NCBI RefSeq assembly: GCF_029589435.1
Contig: NZ_JARRAG010000002.1
Span: forward strand, 868,001-932,000
DNA length: 64,000 nt
Direction: 5' to 3'
Origin: Paludisphaera mucosa
Lineage (GTDB): Bacteria; Planctomycetota; Planctomycetia; Isosphaerales; Isosphaeraceae
A program made the translations under genes and the position numbers. This document shows, one piece after another, positions 44,611 to 52,400 of this stretch (positions within the stretch are counted from its first letter, which is position 1; every line of letters begins with the position of its first letter). The notes beneath the pieces were generated by a model. The model was given only the letters and a program-made list of their open reading frames with translations. It was not told the origin of the DNA and did no database searches.

Positions 44611-45233
44611 GGCGGGGGTCCTTCAAACGAGGAGGCGGCCGCGACCGCGGGGGCCGAGCCGACGAGGACGCGGGGCTCGTCGAGGCCGGGCCGCCACCAG
44701 AAGACCGTGACGAAGAACCCCAGGCAGGTCGTCGCGGCGAACGGCACCAGCCGACGCCGGCGGTCGCCGCGCGCGGCCTCGACGGCGATCGAAGGCCCCG
44801 CCTGCGATGAGAAGTCGCCCCGACGCATCCGCTGGGTCAGGAACAGCAGGTCCACGGCCGTCGCGGCCAGGCCGCCGCCGAGGATCGACAGCACGAACGC
44901 ATACAGCCCCGCCGCGATCGCCGAGGCGAGGAAGACGTGGACCGTCAGCCAGGGGCCGAGCCAGGCGCCGAGGGCCGTCAGCAGCTTGACGTCGCCCGCT
45001 CCCACGCCCCCCATCGCGAAAAACGCGACGAGCAGGCCGAAGCCGGTCAGGGCCCCGAGCCCGCTCGTCGCCAGCCCCCCCCAACCTCCGACCCACGCGG
45101 ACGCCGCCAGACCGGCCGCCAGCGTCGGGAAGGTCAGGGCGTTGGGGACCTTGAACTTCCAGACGTCGGTCGCGGCGGCGATCACGGTCGCGACGGCCGC
45201 CGCCGAGAGGAATAGCATCTCCGAGCGGTCCAC
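44607..45233 (-). CDS. tadV: TadV/CpaA prepilin peptidase
   Basis: A 208-residue polytopic membrane protein of the A24 aspartic peptidase family. The two catalytic aspartates lie in ATDVWKFKVPN and in the GxGD motif GVGAGDVKLLTALG. It is the short form that lacks the N-methylation domain, typical of Tad loci, and would cleave Flp and the TadE/F pseudopilins at a Gly before the xxxxEY motif. It has about six hydrophobic segments. The start is GTG at 45233; an ATG five codons later is an alternative. Confidence 0.9.
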   Translation of the reverse strand: MDRSEMLFLSAAAVATVIAAATDVWKFKVPNALTFPTLAAGLAASAWVGGWGGLATSGLGALTGFGLLVAFFAMGGVGAGDVKLLTALGAWLGPWLTVHVFLASAIAAGLYAFVLSILGGGLAATAVDLLFLTQRMRRGDFSSQAGPSIAVEAARGDRRRRLVPFAATTCLGFFVTVFWWRPGLDEPRVLVGSAPAVAAASSFEGPPP

Positions 45234-45337
45234 GAGATCATCGCTCCCTCGTTAACGTCGGGCGAGGCGGCCGAGCGCCGGGCCCGAAGACTCCGGAGAG
45301 GACCGTCGTCCTCGGGCCGCGGAGGTGGAGTCCCGGC

Positions 45338-45499
45338 CTACCGGAGTGTTTCCGCCATTCGCTGCAGGCTCGAAGCGAGACTCACGCCGAGTTCCGTCGC
45401 ACCCAGGACCACGGCGGCGGCCACAAACCCGATCGTCATCGCGTACTCGATCATCGTCGCCCCATCGACTTCGAAGGCCAATCGCTTGAGGGCGTTCAT
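45338..45499 (-). CDS. flp: Flp-type pilin 1
   Basis: A 53-residue class IVb pilin. A short basic leader ends at Gly before ATMIEYAM, where Glu at +5 and Tyr at +6 form the Flp cleavage motif. A hydrophobic helix (IGFVAAAVVLGATELGVSL) follows. GGAAGG lies 8 bases before the ATG at 45499. It is next to TadV, its processing enzyme, and may be a minor or alternative pilin beside the second Flp. Confidence 0.88.
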   Translation of the reverse strand: MNALKRLAFEVDGATMIEYAMTIGFVAAAVVLGATELGVSLASSLQRMAETLR

Positions 45500-45671
45500 C
45501 CCCGCGACCTTCCGTCGTTCGAACTGATTCAAAGGAAGGGTCGATAGACGTCCTTGGCCCCCGGAGATCCAATCGGAGGGCTGCTTTCGCGGCCCCCCGC
45601 CGCATCGACGACTCGTCGAGGTGGATGAAAAGCGAGCCGCAATCGTCGATCGACCACACGGCCGATCGCGC

Positions 45672-45740
45672 CGAACTTGCCGCTCAGGGCCGTCAACCGA
45701 TCGCGGTCTTGACGGTGTCGAACTTGCCGCTCAGGGCCGT
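45672..45740. repeat. Direct repeat of 22 bases at the 3' end of flp2
   Basis: CGAACTTGCCGCTCAGGGCCGT occurs at 45672-45693 and again at 45719-45740, 47 bases apart. The right copy encodes TALSGKF near the C-terminus of the second pilin; the left copy starts at the stop codon. This looks like a small tandem duplication of the gene's end. Confidence 0.75.
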
Positions 45741-45857
45741 GCCGAGCGTGGTCACGGCGCCCATGACGACCACGGCGATCAGGGCCACCATCAGGGCGTA
45801 CTCGACCATCGTGGCGCCGTCTTCTTCCGACACGAGGCGGTTCAGGAAGCTACGCAT
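45693..45857 (-). CDS. flp: Flp-type pilin 2, probable major pilin
   Basis: A 54-residue class IVb pilin with leader MRSFLNRLVSEEDG, cleavage before ATMVEYAL (Glu +5, Tyr +6) and hydrophobic helix MVALIAVVVMGAVTTLG. A strong AAGGAG 7 bases before the ATG suggests high expression, so this is the likelier major subunit. The leader is longer and more charged than that of the first pilin. A 437-base upstream region carries its promoter. Confidence 0.9.
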   Translation of the reverse strand: MRSFLNRLVSEEDGATMVEYALMVALIAVVVMGAVTTLGTALSGKFDTVKTAIG

Positions 45858-46294
45858 CGAATGTCTCCTTAAGGAAGGGGGGGGTCGGCGTCCTCGCCGG
45901 TCTTCGGGAGGCGTCGTTACGGCGGATAGGATCGGACGGCGGGACGATCGCTCGATCTCCCACGGCGAGGGTCGGGCCGATCGGCATGGGGCTCGCACGA
46001 GCCCGGAAAGCCGTCGATTCGATCCGAATCGCCTGCGTCCGCATCCTCCGTCGGCAGCCGGCGTCCCGCGTCGGCTCACAAGAGAAGCCAAGGTCGCGGA
46101 TGGGCCCTTGTCAATAAAAACGGCCGCCGCCGGGCGGCCTCCCCCGCGTGCGTCGACGCGACGCATCGCGTGCGCGTCCGGTTCAACTAGCCAGTTTTGC
46201 CGTCGTCCCGGCGAAGGCGAGGCCCGCGACCTAGGATCCACTCAGGGCCGCCACGCATACCGCTCGCGCGGGGACGGCGGCCGGGAGGGACGCC
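45858..46294. other. Divergent control region of the pilus operons
   Basis: The 437 bases between flp2 (minus) and the TadE-like gene (plus) hold no convincing gene. They contain a minus-strand terminator-like hairpin at 46139-46122 and, directly beyond it, TTGACA on the minus strand (46114-46109). No clear -10 box follows that element, so a promoter there is only suspected. Confidence 0.45.
46114..46139 (-). terminator. Minus-strand intrinsic terminator upstream of the flp genes
   Basis: Read on the minus strand, GGCCGCC-(4-base loop)-GGCGGCC (46139-46122) is followed by GTTTTTATTG, a proper U tract. It would end leftward transcripts coming from the tadE side before they reach the flp operon. 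No minus-strand gene between 46139 and the tadEFG genes explains it. Confidence 0.6.
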
Positions 46295-46714
46295 GTGAGA
46301 CGCGGAAGATCTCGAAGACGGAGCCGCCGGGGCGCGGCGGCGGTCGAACTGGCCGTGTTGCTGCCCTTCCTGACCCTCGCCAGCCTGGGGGCCGTCGACT
46401 TCGGCCTGGCCTTCCGCTGCGTCGCGGCCGTCACCGACTGCGCGCGGAGCGGCGCGGCGGCCGCCATCGACCCGGCCGTCGGCGCGGCGGGGCTCGACGC
46501 CGCGATCCGCGCGGCCGCGGCCGGCGCCGCCGCCGACCTGGACGTCGCCCCTACGGTCTCGTGGGCCGCGGGCCAGGACGCGGAGGGGCTCGACTACGTC
46601 GAGGTCACGGCGACCTATGAATACCACGGCATCGTCGGCAGCCTGTCGGGTCTCTCCTCGGCCACGATCGCCCGGACGGTCCGGATGATGCGCGCGCCCC
46701 TGTCGGGGAGTTGA
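46295..46714 (+). CDS. TadE-like minor pseudopilin
   Basis: A 139-residue protein with basic N-terminus (RGRSRRRSRRG), then AAAVELAVLLPFLTLASLGAVDFGLAF, the TadE-type hydrophobic segment with Glu near its start that TadV recognises. The rest is periplasmic. The start is GTG at 46295 with GGGAGGGA upstream. It is first of three pseudopilin-like genes on plus, nearly overlapping the next. Confidence 0.85.
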   Translation: MRRGRSRRRSRRGAAAVELAVLLPFLTLASLGAVDFGLAFRCVAAVTDCARSGAAAAIDPAVGAAGLDAAIRAAAAGAAADLDVAPTVSWAAGQDAEGLDYVEVTATYEYHGIVGSLSGLSSATIARTVRMMRAPLSGS

Positions 46715-46716
46715 AC

Positions 46717-47103
46717 ATGATGACGCGAACACTCGACCGTCGGGCCCGCAAGGGCGCCGTCCTGGTGGAATCGGCGATCGTCTACGCGGTCTTCCTGATG
46801 CTGCTGCTCGGCGGGCTGAGCGTCGGCCTGGGGATCTTCCGCCACCAGGAGATCGCCCACCTGGCGCGCGAGTCGGCGCGATGGTCGTCCCTGCAGGACG
46901 TCTCGATGCGGACCCCGGCGCAGATCATGACGAACGTGATCCGCCCCAACGCGGTCGGCGTGGATCCGGACGACCTGACCGTGACGACGACGCCCGCCCA
47001 GACCGACATGGCGACCGTGACGATCACCTACCCGTGGATCCCGGAAGTCTACCTCGCGCCCGTCACGCTCCGCAGTACGGCGCGGGCCCGCATCGCGTAC
47101 TGA
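46717..47103 (+). CDS. TadE/TadF-like minor pseudopilin
   Basis: A 128-residue protein. After a basic leader (RTLDRRARKG), AVLVESAIVYAVFLMLLLGGLSVG is the TadE/F-type segment with Glu at +5 of the predicted cleavage. A periplasmic domain of about 80 residues ends in LRSTARARIAY. GGGGAG lies 6 bases before the ATG at 46717; a TTG at 46711 overlaps the upstream stop. Minor pseudopilins prime pilus assembly. Confidence 0.83.
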   Translation: MMTRTLDRRARKGAVLVESAIVYAVFLMLLLGGLSVGLGIFRHQEIAHLARESARWSSLQDVSMRTPAQIMTNVIRPNAVGVDPDDLTVTTTPAQTDMATVTITYPWIPEVYLAPVTLRSTARARIAY

Positions 47104-47159
47104 GGTTGCGAGGCGGCCCGCGCCGCCCGCGGGGCGGCCGCCGGAAAGGGGAGTTCGCC

Positions 47160-48440
47160 ATGATCCGCATCTCGTCCTCGCGACCCTGGGCGAAGAAGGG
47201 CGCGGTCGCCGTCGTCGCGGCCCTCTCGCTGATCCCGATGCTCGGCGTCATGGCCCTGGCGATCGACGGCGGCCTGCTGCTCGCCGAGCGTCGCCACGCC
47301 CAGGCCGCCGCCGACGCCGCGTCCTTCGCCGCGATCCGCACGTATCACGTCGTCTCGCAGGCGGGCGGAGACCGCGACCCCATGGCCGCCGCCAACGCCG
47401 CGGCCCTCGCCTACGCGGCCGCGAACGGCTACTCGAACGACGGCGTCGCCTCCACGGTGACCTCGGGCCTCGCATCGCCGCCCGCCCGCTACGGCGCCGC
47501 GGACCTGAGCATCCAGGTCGTCGTCGCGTCGCATCAACCTCGTCTCTTCAGCGCGATCTGGGGCCAGGGCCGCGTCGACGCGGCCGGCCGCTCCCTCTCC
47601 GTGAGGGTGACCAACGCCCCCCCCTCGATCATCCTGCTCAACTCCAGGGACCAGGGGAGCCTCACGGTCGCCGGCGGTGCCAAGGTGATCGCCGCGGGCG
47701 AGATCCAGGTGAAGTCCAACAACGCCAAGGCCGGCGACATCAACAACATGGGGTCCGTCAAGGCGCCGACCCTCAAGGTCGCCGGCAACTACCAGCTCTC
47801 CAGCGGGGGCAAGATCGAGGCCGGCACGGCGATCAAGACCGCGAGCGACCCGTCCGCCATGGTCGACCCCCAGGCGAGCCTCGCCCAGCCCGACCCGACG
47901 GGCTATGCCACCCGGCAGAGCCCCTCGGGGTGGAACGCCACCAACCCTTTCCCCATCTCTCCGGGCCTCTACAACAGCGGGCTCACGCTCAACTCGGGCG
48001 GCATGAACTACACGATGAGCCCGGGGGTCTACTACATCAAGAGCGGCAATTTCACCGTCAGCAACGGCGTGCGCGTCACCGGCGCGGGGGTCATGATCTA
48101 CCTGTACAACGGCAACGTGGACATCCAGGGCGGCCAGGGGATCTCGCTGACGGCCCCGACGAGCGGCGTCTACCAAAACGTCACCATCTTCCAGCGCTCG
48201 CCGCTGAACGTGGCCACCGGCGACTACACCCCCCACACGATCTCGATCGCGAACGGGACGAGCAACACGATCTCGGGCAAGATCTACGCCCCCGGGGCGA
48301 CGATGACCGTGGCGGGCGGTTCGAACAACACCTACGGCACGCAGTTGATCGTCAACAAGCTGAACATCTCCAACAACGCCGTGGTCAACCTCCCCAAGTC
48401 GACCGGCTCCGCCGACGTCGTCTTCCACCTCGCTCAATGA
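47160..48440 (+). CDS. TadG-like pilus protein
   Basis: A 426-residue protein with one N-terminal membrane segment (GAVAVVAALSLIPMLGVMALAIDGGLLLAERRHAQAAADAA is the typical TadG start, here from residue 14). The long C-terminal part (about 150-426) is rich in Gly, Asn, Ser and Thr and reads like a beta-helix (repeated GxVxVxGG-like strands such as GGMNYTMSPGVYYIKSGNF). It lacks the von Willebrand A domain of some TadG proteins. It would anchor or cap the pilus at the surface. GGGGAG precedes the ATG at 47160. Confidence 0.83.
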   Translation: MIRISSSRPWAKKGAVAVVAALSLIPMLGVMALAIDGGLLLAERRHAQAAADAASFAAIRTYHVVSQAGGDRDPMAAANAAALAYAAANGYSNDGVASTVTSGLASPPARYGAADLSIQVVVASHQPRLFSAIWGQGRVDAAGRSLSVRVTNAPPSIILLNSRDQGSLTVAGGAKVIAAGEIQVKSNNAKAGDINNMGSVKAPTLKVAGNYQLSSGGKIEAGTAIKTASDPSAMVDPQASLAQPDPTGYATRQSPSGWNATNPFPISPGLYNSGLTLNSGGMNYTMSPGVYYIKSGNFTVSNGVRVTGAGVMIYLYNGNVDIQGGQGISLTAPTSGVYQNVTIFQRSPLNVATGDYTPHTISIANGTSNTISGKIYAPGATMTVAGGSNNTYGTQLIVNKLNISNNAVVNLPKSTGSADVVFHLAQ

Positions 48441-48465
48441 GCCGAGCCCGTCGCGTCGGGGGGGG

Positions 48466-48494
48466 TTGACAGCCGCCCGCGTCCGCCTCATGCT
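48466..48494 (+). promoter_or_regulatory. Promoter of the tRNA-Leu gene
   Basis: A perfect -35 TTGACA (48466-48471), 17 bases, then CATGCT (48489-48494, three of six). The predicted start would fall a few bases before the tRNA at 48506. The -10 is weak, but position and the perfect -35 support it. Confidence 0.5.
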
Positions 48495-48505
48495 GATCGT
48501 ACCGG

Positions 48506-48588
48506 GCCGAAGTGGCGGAATGGCAGACGCGCCGGACTCAAAATCCGGTGGGGTAACACCCGTGTGGGTTCAAGTCCCACCTTCGGTA
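48506..48588 (+). tRNA. tRNA-Leu (anticodon CAA)
   Basis: A full cloverleaf of 83 bases: acceptor GCCGAAG pairs with CTTCGGT (G-U at the last pair), D arm GGCGGAATGGCAGACGC, anticodon stem CCGGA/TCCGG with loop CTCAAAA (anticodon CAA, reads UUG), a long variable arm (GTGGGGTAACACCCGT region, as expected for class II leucine tRNAs), and T arm GTGGGTTCAAGTCCCAC. CCA is not encoded. Its 3' end is the likely integration target of the element that follows. Confidence 0.93.
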
Positions 48589-48670
48589 CTAACGACTTAC
48601 GGCGAACCGGGCGAGTCGAGCCAGATCCATTTGACAACAAATTGGCAACACCCCGCGGGGGGGTACGCAG

Positions 48671-49957
48671 GTGGCCGGGATCCCGTTCAGAAACGGCAGC
48701 TGGCGGTTGCGGTTTCGGTGAGGCGGGAGCCAACGGACGCTGACCCTGGGACGGGTCGCGGAGGCCGAGGCGAGGGCCAAGGCGGCCCAGGTCGACTACC
48801 TCCTCTTGCGGCTGCGGCAGGGGCTGATCGAGGTCCCGCCGGGCGAGGACGTCGTCGAGTTCCTTCTCCGCGACGGCCGGGCCGCTCCTCCTCGAGAACC
48901 CGAGAGCCCGGCCCTCGTCGCGTTCAGGGACCGCTCCCTCGAGACGCATCGCGCGTCGCTCGAGCCCCGGACCGTCTCCGGCATCGAGCTCCATTTCAAG
49001 CACATCGCGTCTCGGCTGGGCGACGCTTTCCAGATCCGCAAGTTGGGCCTGGCCGACCTGCAAGGCTACGTGGACGCCCGGTCCCGGGCGCGGCACCGCG
49101 GGCGCACGATCAGCCCGGCGACGATCCGCAAGGAGTTCGTGTCGCTCAAGACGGCCTGGAACTGGGCCGTCAGGATGGGCCTGGTCGCGGGGCGTTTCCC
49201 GTCGGACGGGCTCCGTTTCCCTCGATCAAGCGAGAAATCGCCGTTCATGACGCGCGCGGAGATCGAGCGCCGACTGGCCGAGGGCGGCCTGACCGACCGC
49301 CAGGCCGCGGGGGCGTGGGAGGCCTTGTATCTCAAGACCGACGGGATCGTCGAGGCCTTGGAGATCGTGAAGGCCCGGGCGTACCACGCCTGGATCTACG
49401 CGATGGCCTGCATGGCGGCCCACGCGGGGGCCCGACGGTCGGAGCCGATCCGGATGCGGACCAGCGACGTGGAATTCACGGCGGGGTCCGTGCTGGTCCG
49501 CGAGAAGAAGCGGGTGAAGGGTCGGGACAGCACGCGGCGAGTCCCCCTCACCCCTCTCCTGGTCGGCGTCCTCGGCGAGTGGCTGGCCGCCCACCCCGGC
49601 GGGCCCTGGCTCTTCTGCCATTCGTCGGTCGTCGACCGCAGCGGCACGAGGGGCCGGAAGACCCGCGGCCGGGCGGGCTCGCCGTTGTCGCGCGACGAGG
49701 CCCACGACCACCTCAAGAGGACGCTGGCCGGCTCGCGGTGGGCCGTGATCCGGGGCTGACGCGTCTGGCGGCACTCGTTCATCTCGGCCTGCGCCAGCCG
49801 GGGCGTCGACCAGCGGATGCTCCAGGAGTGGGCCGGCCACATGACGGCCGACATGCAGCGCCGCTACGCCCACCCCCACCCCGGCCTGCAGCGCGACGTC
49901 ATCCGGACGGTCTTCCCAGGGCCAGGTCCGGCAGGAGGCCCTCCCGCCCGAACCTGA
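48671..49957 (+). pseudogene. Tyrosine integrase with two in-frame TGA codons
   Basis: One reading frame from GTG 48671 to TGA 49955 encodes a full phage-type integrase but is broken by TGA at 48719-48721 (after SWRLRFR) and at 49757-49759. Between them is an open stretch (usable ATG at 48806, 317 codons) holding the SAM-like arm-binding and core domains and the first catalytic Arg (HAGARRSEPIRM). After the second TGA the frame continues with WRHSFISACAS (second Arg), EWAGHMT and the catalytic Tyr in MQRRYAHPHP. The product of the open part would lack three catalytic residues, so the gene is inactive unless the stops are read through. It lies 82 bases from tRNA-Leu, the usual arrangement for an integrated element. 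Confidence 0.85.
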
Positions 49958-50213
49958 CCAGCTCCTCGTGGGCGACCGACCAGCCTGCGAACTTGCCGCG
50001 GCCGTTCACCTGCTTCCGAGCCCGGACGCGACCGCGGCGGCACCATTCCCGGACCGTCACCTCGGACTTGCCGAGCCCCCTGGCGACCTGCACGGTCGAG
50101 TACCAATCCTGGACGGCCTCGCGCTCGACGAGGGATCGCAGCAGTTCCTCGATCCGGCCCATCCGGGCCTCCATAACATCCCAGGTCTCCGCCTCCCTCG
50201 CCGTCGTGGCCAT
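49899..50213 (-). CDS. Excisionase-like helix-turn-helix protein
   Basis: A 104-residue protein: a helical N-terminus (about 1-40) then a MerR-like/HTH_17 DNA-binding domain with WYSTVQVARGLGKSEVTVREWCRRGRVRARK and a wing. Small proteins of this type act as excisionases or regulators of the neighbouring integrase. Its 3' end overlaps the integrase frame by 59 bases in the opposite direction. The unknown gene on the same strand ends 9 bases before its start, so the two form a small operon. Confidence 0.8.
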   Translation of the reverse strand: MATTAREAETWDVMEARMGRIEELLRSLVEREAVQDWYSTVQVARGLGKSEVTVREWCRRGRVRARKQVNGRGKFAGWSVAHEELVRFGREGLLPDLALGRPSG

Positions 50214-50222
50214 CAGCCTCGG

Positions 50223-50786
50223 CTACTCCTCGGGGTCGCCTCGCGAAGCGCGGGGTCGATGCCCACGACTATCGCGGGCCCGTCGACGGCGCACCAAGAG
50301 GAGCTTGGCGGATTTTCTCCACGCGGCGGCACCACGCCGCGGGCGTCGCGAGGCGACGCGCCCGGCGACGCCGAGCAGGGCGCAGAGCCGATCCCTGATC
50401 GTCTCCTCGAAATCCTCACGCGTGCCAGGCTCCGCAACGCCCAGGAAGTCGCCCTCGACCGCGACGAGGACGGCCGAGGCCTGCGACCGCCCGACCGTCA
50501 GGGCCGCCGCGTAACAGGAACGGCCCCTCGCCGGGACGGGCCGCGAAGCGTCCTCGACGAGGACGTCGGACGCCCGGCCGTCGACCACGCGGTCGATCGC
50601 CTCGATGACGAGGGGCGGCCCGATCGCGACGCGGACGAGCCGCGTCTCGGGCGGCGTCTGAACGACGGATGGTCGCGGCGGGGTTCGATCTCGGCGACGA
50701 AGGGCGTCCGGCTTTGGGGGGCCGATCCGTTTTGGCTCCTTCCCAGCCGCCGACCTACGCCGAGCGAGGCCGCGACGGCCCTCCAT
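50223..50786 (-). CDS. Unknown protein of the integrated element
   Basis: A 187-residue frame that I do not recognise. Codon third positions are strongly G/C in the middle, as in genuine genes here. The central part (about 65-150, LVRVAIGPPLVIEAIDRVVDGRAS... AAALTVGRSQASAVLVAVEGDFLG) alternates hydrophobic strands and helices like a folded domain. Both ends are Arg-rich and less gene-like. It ends 9 bases before the HTH gene on the same strand. The start at 50786 has no good ribosome-binding site, so the true start could be downstream. Confidence 0.5.
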   Translation of the reverse strand: MEGRRGLARRRSAAGKEPKRIGPPKPDALRRRDRTPPRPSVVQTPPETRLVRVAIGPPLVIEAIDRVVDGRASDVLVEDASRPVPARGRSCYAAALTVGRSQASAVLVAVEGDFLGVAEPGTREDFEETIRDRLCALLGVAGRVASRRPRRGAAAWRKSAKLLLVRRRRARDSRGHRPRASRGDPEE

Positions 50787-52400
50787 GACGCGAGGCTGCA
50801 GATCCACCGCAGTCGGGTCGCCCGCGGCGACGCCGGGCGGGGGTCCCATCGGCCGCGATTTCGACGCGGCCGCATCCTCCCCGTCTCCCCGCTGGTATTT
50901 CGGGTTGCGCGTGAAGAACCGAGGGCTGACGATTCGTTTAATTCCGGCCGGCGTCGGCCGCTCACAGGATGGGCCGGCCCGGTCATGGCCCCACCGGTCG
51001 CGGCTTCGGGCCCTCCGGCGACGGGGCGATTGGAGTGCCGTCGCGGTCGTCCCCAGGGGTCGACGGACGGTGGGGTCCTGGAGGAGCGACCAGGGGCCGG
51101 GTACGCTCCAAGGCTGCGCGGAGTCGCCCGCCTCGGCGAGACCGGACTCCCCGATCGGCCCGGGGCCCGCGGCGATCGCATCGTCCTCGGGCCGGGCCGG
51201 CGCCGAATCCAGGCTCCGGGAACATCTCCGGACTCCCACGCGGGCGAGGACGGCCTCGGTGGGCGTCCGGCAGATTAGAGCGACCCACCGATCGACTCGC
51301 GATCGGGACGTCAGGCGACTTGTACGGTTTCGTCTCGTTCCGCGTTCCCGCCGGTTGCGCCGAAGGACCCGGCGAAATCGAGCGCGCCGGGATGGTTCAC
51401 CCGCTCCGAGGGACGGCCTGCGGGCATCACCGCGTCGAGGGCCGGCTTCCGGACCGGGATCGCGAGGCGGCAAGTCCCTCGCGGTCCCGAAGGGTGTGAT
51501 CCGCGGCGTCTCGACGGGCCCGGGTCGCGCGACGAGCGAGGTCGGCGTGTCGAGCGGAACCGCTCGCGACCTCGACTCCGCTCGTCGAGCCGACGACACG
51601 GAGCGTCTCGACGGCCCCGCCGGCGATCGGAGGGTGCGATTCCTTGACGCCGCAGCTCCGTCCAACCTCCTTCAAGGCGTGCGGGAAGAAGCGGCCCTCT
51701 CCAGGCCCGGAAGTCCGACGAATCGATCCGATGTCCGCTCCGCAAGCCCGGGCGCGCCGCGGCCGGGGCGACGGATTCTGGATCACGTGATTCAGTCGAC
51801 GACCGGCCTCGCACGACGTCTCCGGCGCCCGAGTCGCAGCCTGCGGCGCCAAGGCCTAGGGGAGTCGAGGGCGAGCGGATTCGAAAGCCGTCTACCTGCA
51901 GGGGCGACTCCCGACGTAGCCTCCTCCGCGTCGAACTTCCGCTTCTTCGTACATCCGAGCTGGACGCAGTGGCGTCGGGAGCCGTCGTGGATAAGGGACC
52001 CCGGATCATCCGGGAATCGTCGGGGCTGCGGCTCGTCGCCGAGGGCGACGCCGCCGAACGAGAGGACGCGTGTAGCCGCGCCGAATCGGCTCCCGAGACG
52101 GCGAGCCGATCCCCCGATGGGGGCTGCCGGCCCGGCGAGCCTGGAGTCGCACGGGGACGGAGCACGGGGGAGCCGACCTCGGCGCCGCCCTCGGGTCCGC
52201 GGCTCGAAGGCGGGACGGGCGTACCTATCGCCCTCGAGACGTCGACGGCCGCTTCGAGCCTTCTCGAGCGACGTGCGGCTTCGGCAGGGCCCGCCTGTGA
52301 CGCGGCGGGCGTCGTCGCCACCCTCCCGACGGTGGATTATGGATCGGCGGGGGACGATCTGCGGGAGAACTTCGGCCGAGACGTCACGGGCGTTGGATCG
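50787..52400. other. 1.6 kb of the element without a recognisable gene
   Basis: Many frames are open simply because of GC content, and none shows protein-like sequence or biased third positions on either strand. It probably represents decayed coding DNA of the element. The N-terminal zinc-finger part of the primase gene, expected just upstream of 52401, was not found. Confidence 0.45.

Noticed and set aside
48671-49957. Selenocysteine insertion at the integrase TGA codons
   Set aside because: No bacterial SECIS-type stem-loop is seen directly after either TGA, and integrases have no selenoprotein precedent.
51311-52321. Several long frames in the 50.8-52.4 kb part of the element
   Set aside because: Open on both strands with Arg/Ser/Pro-rich translations and no third-position bias; best read as decayed DNA.
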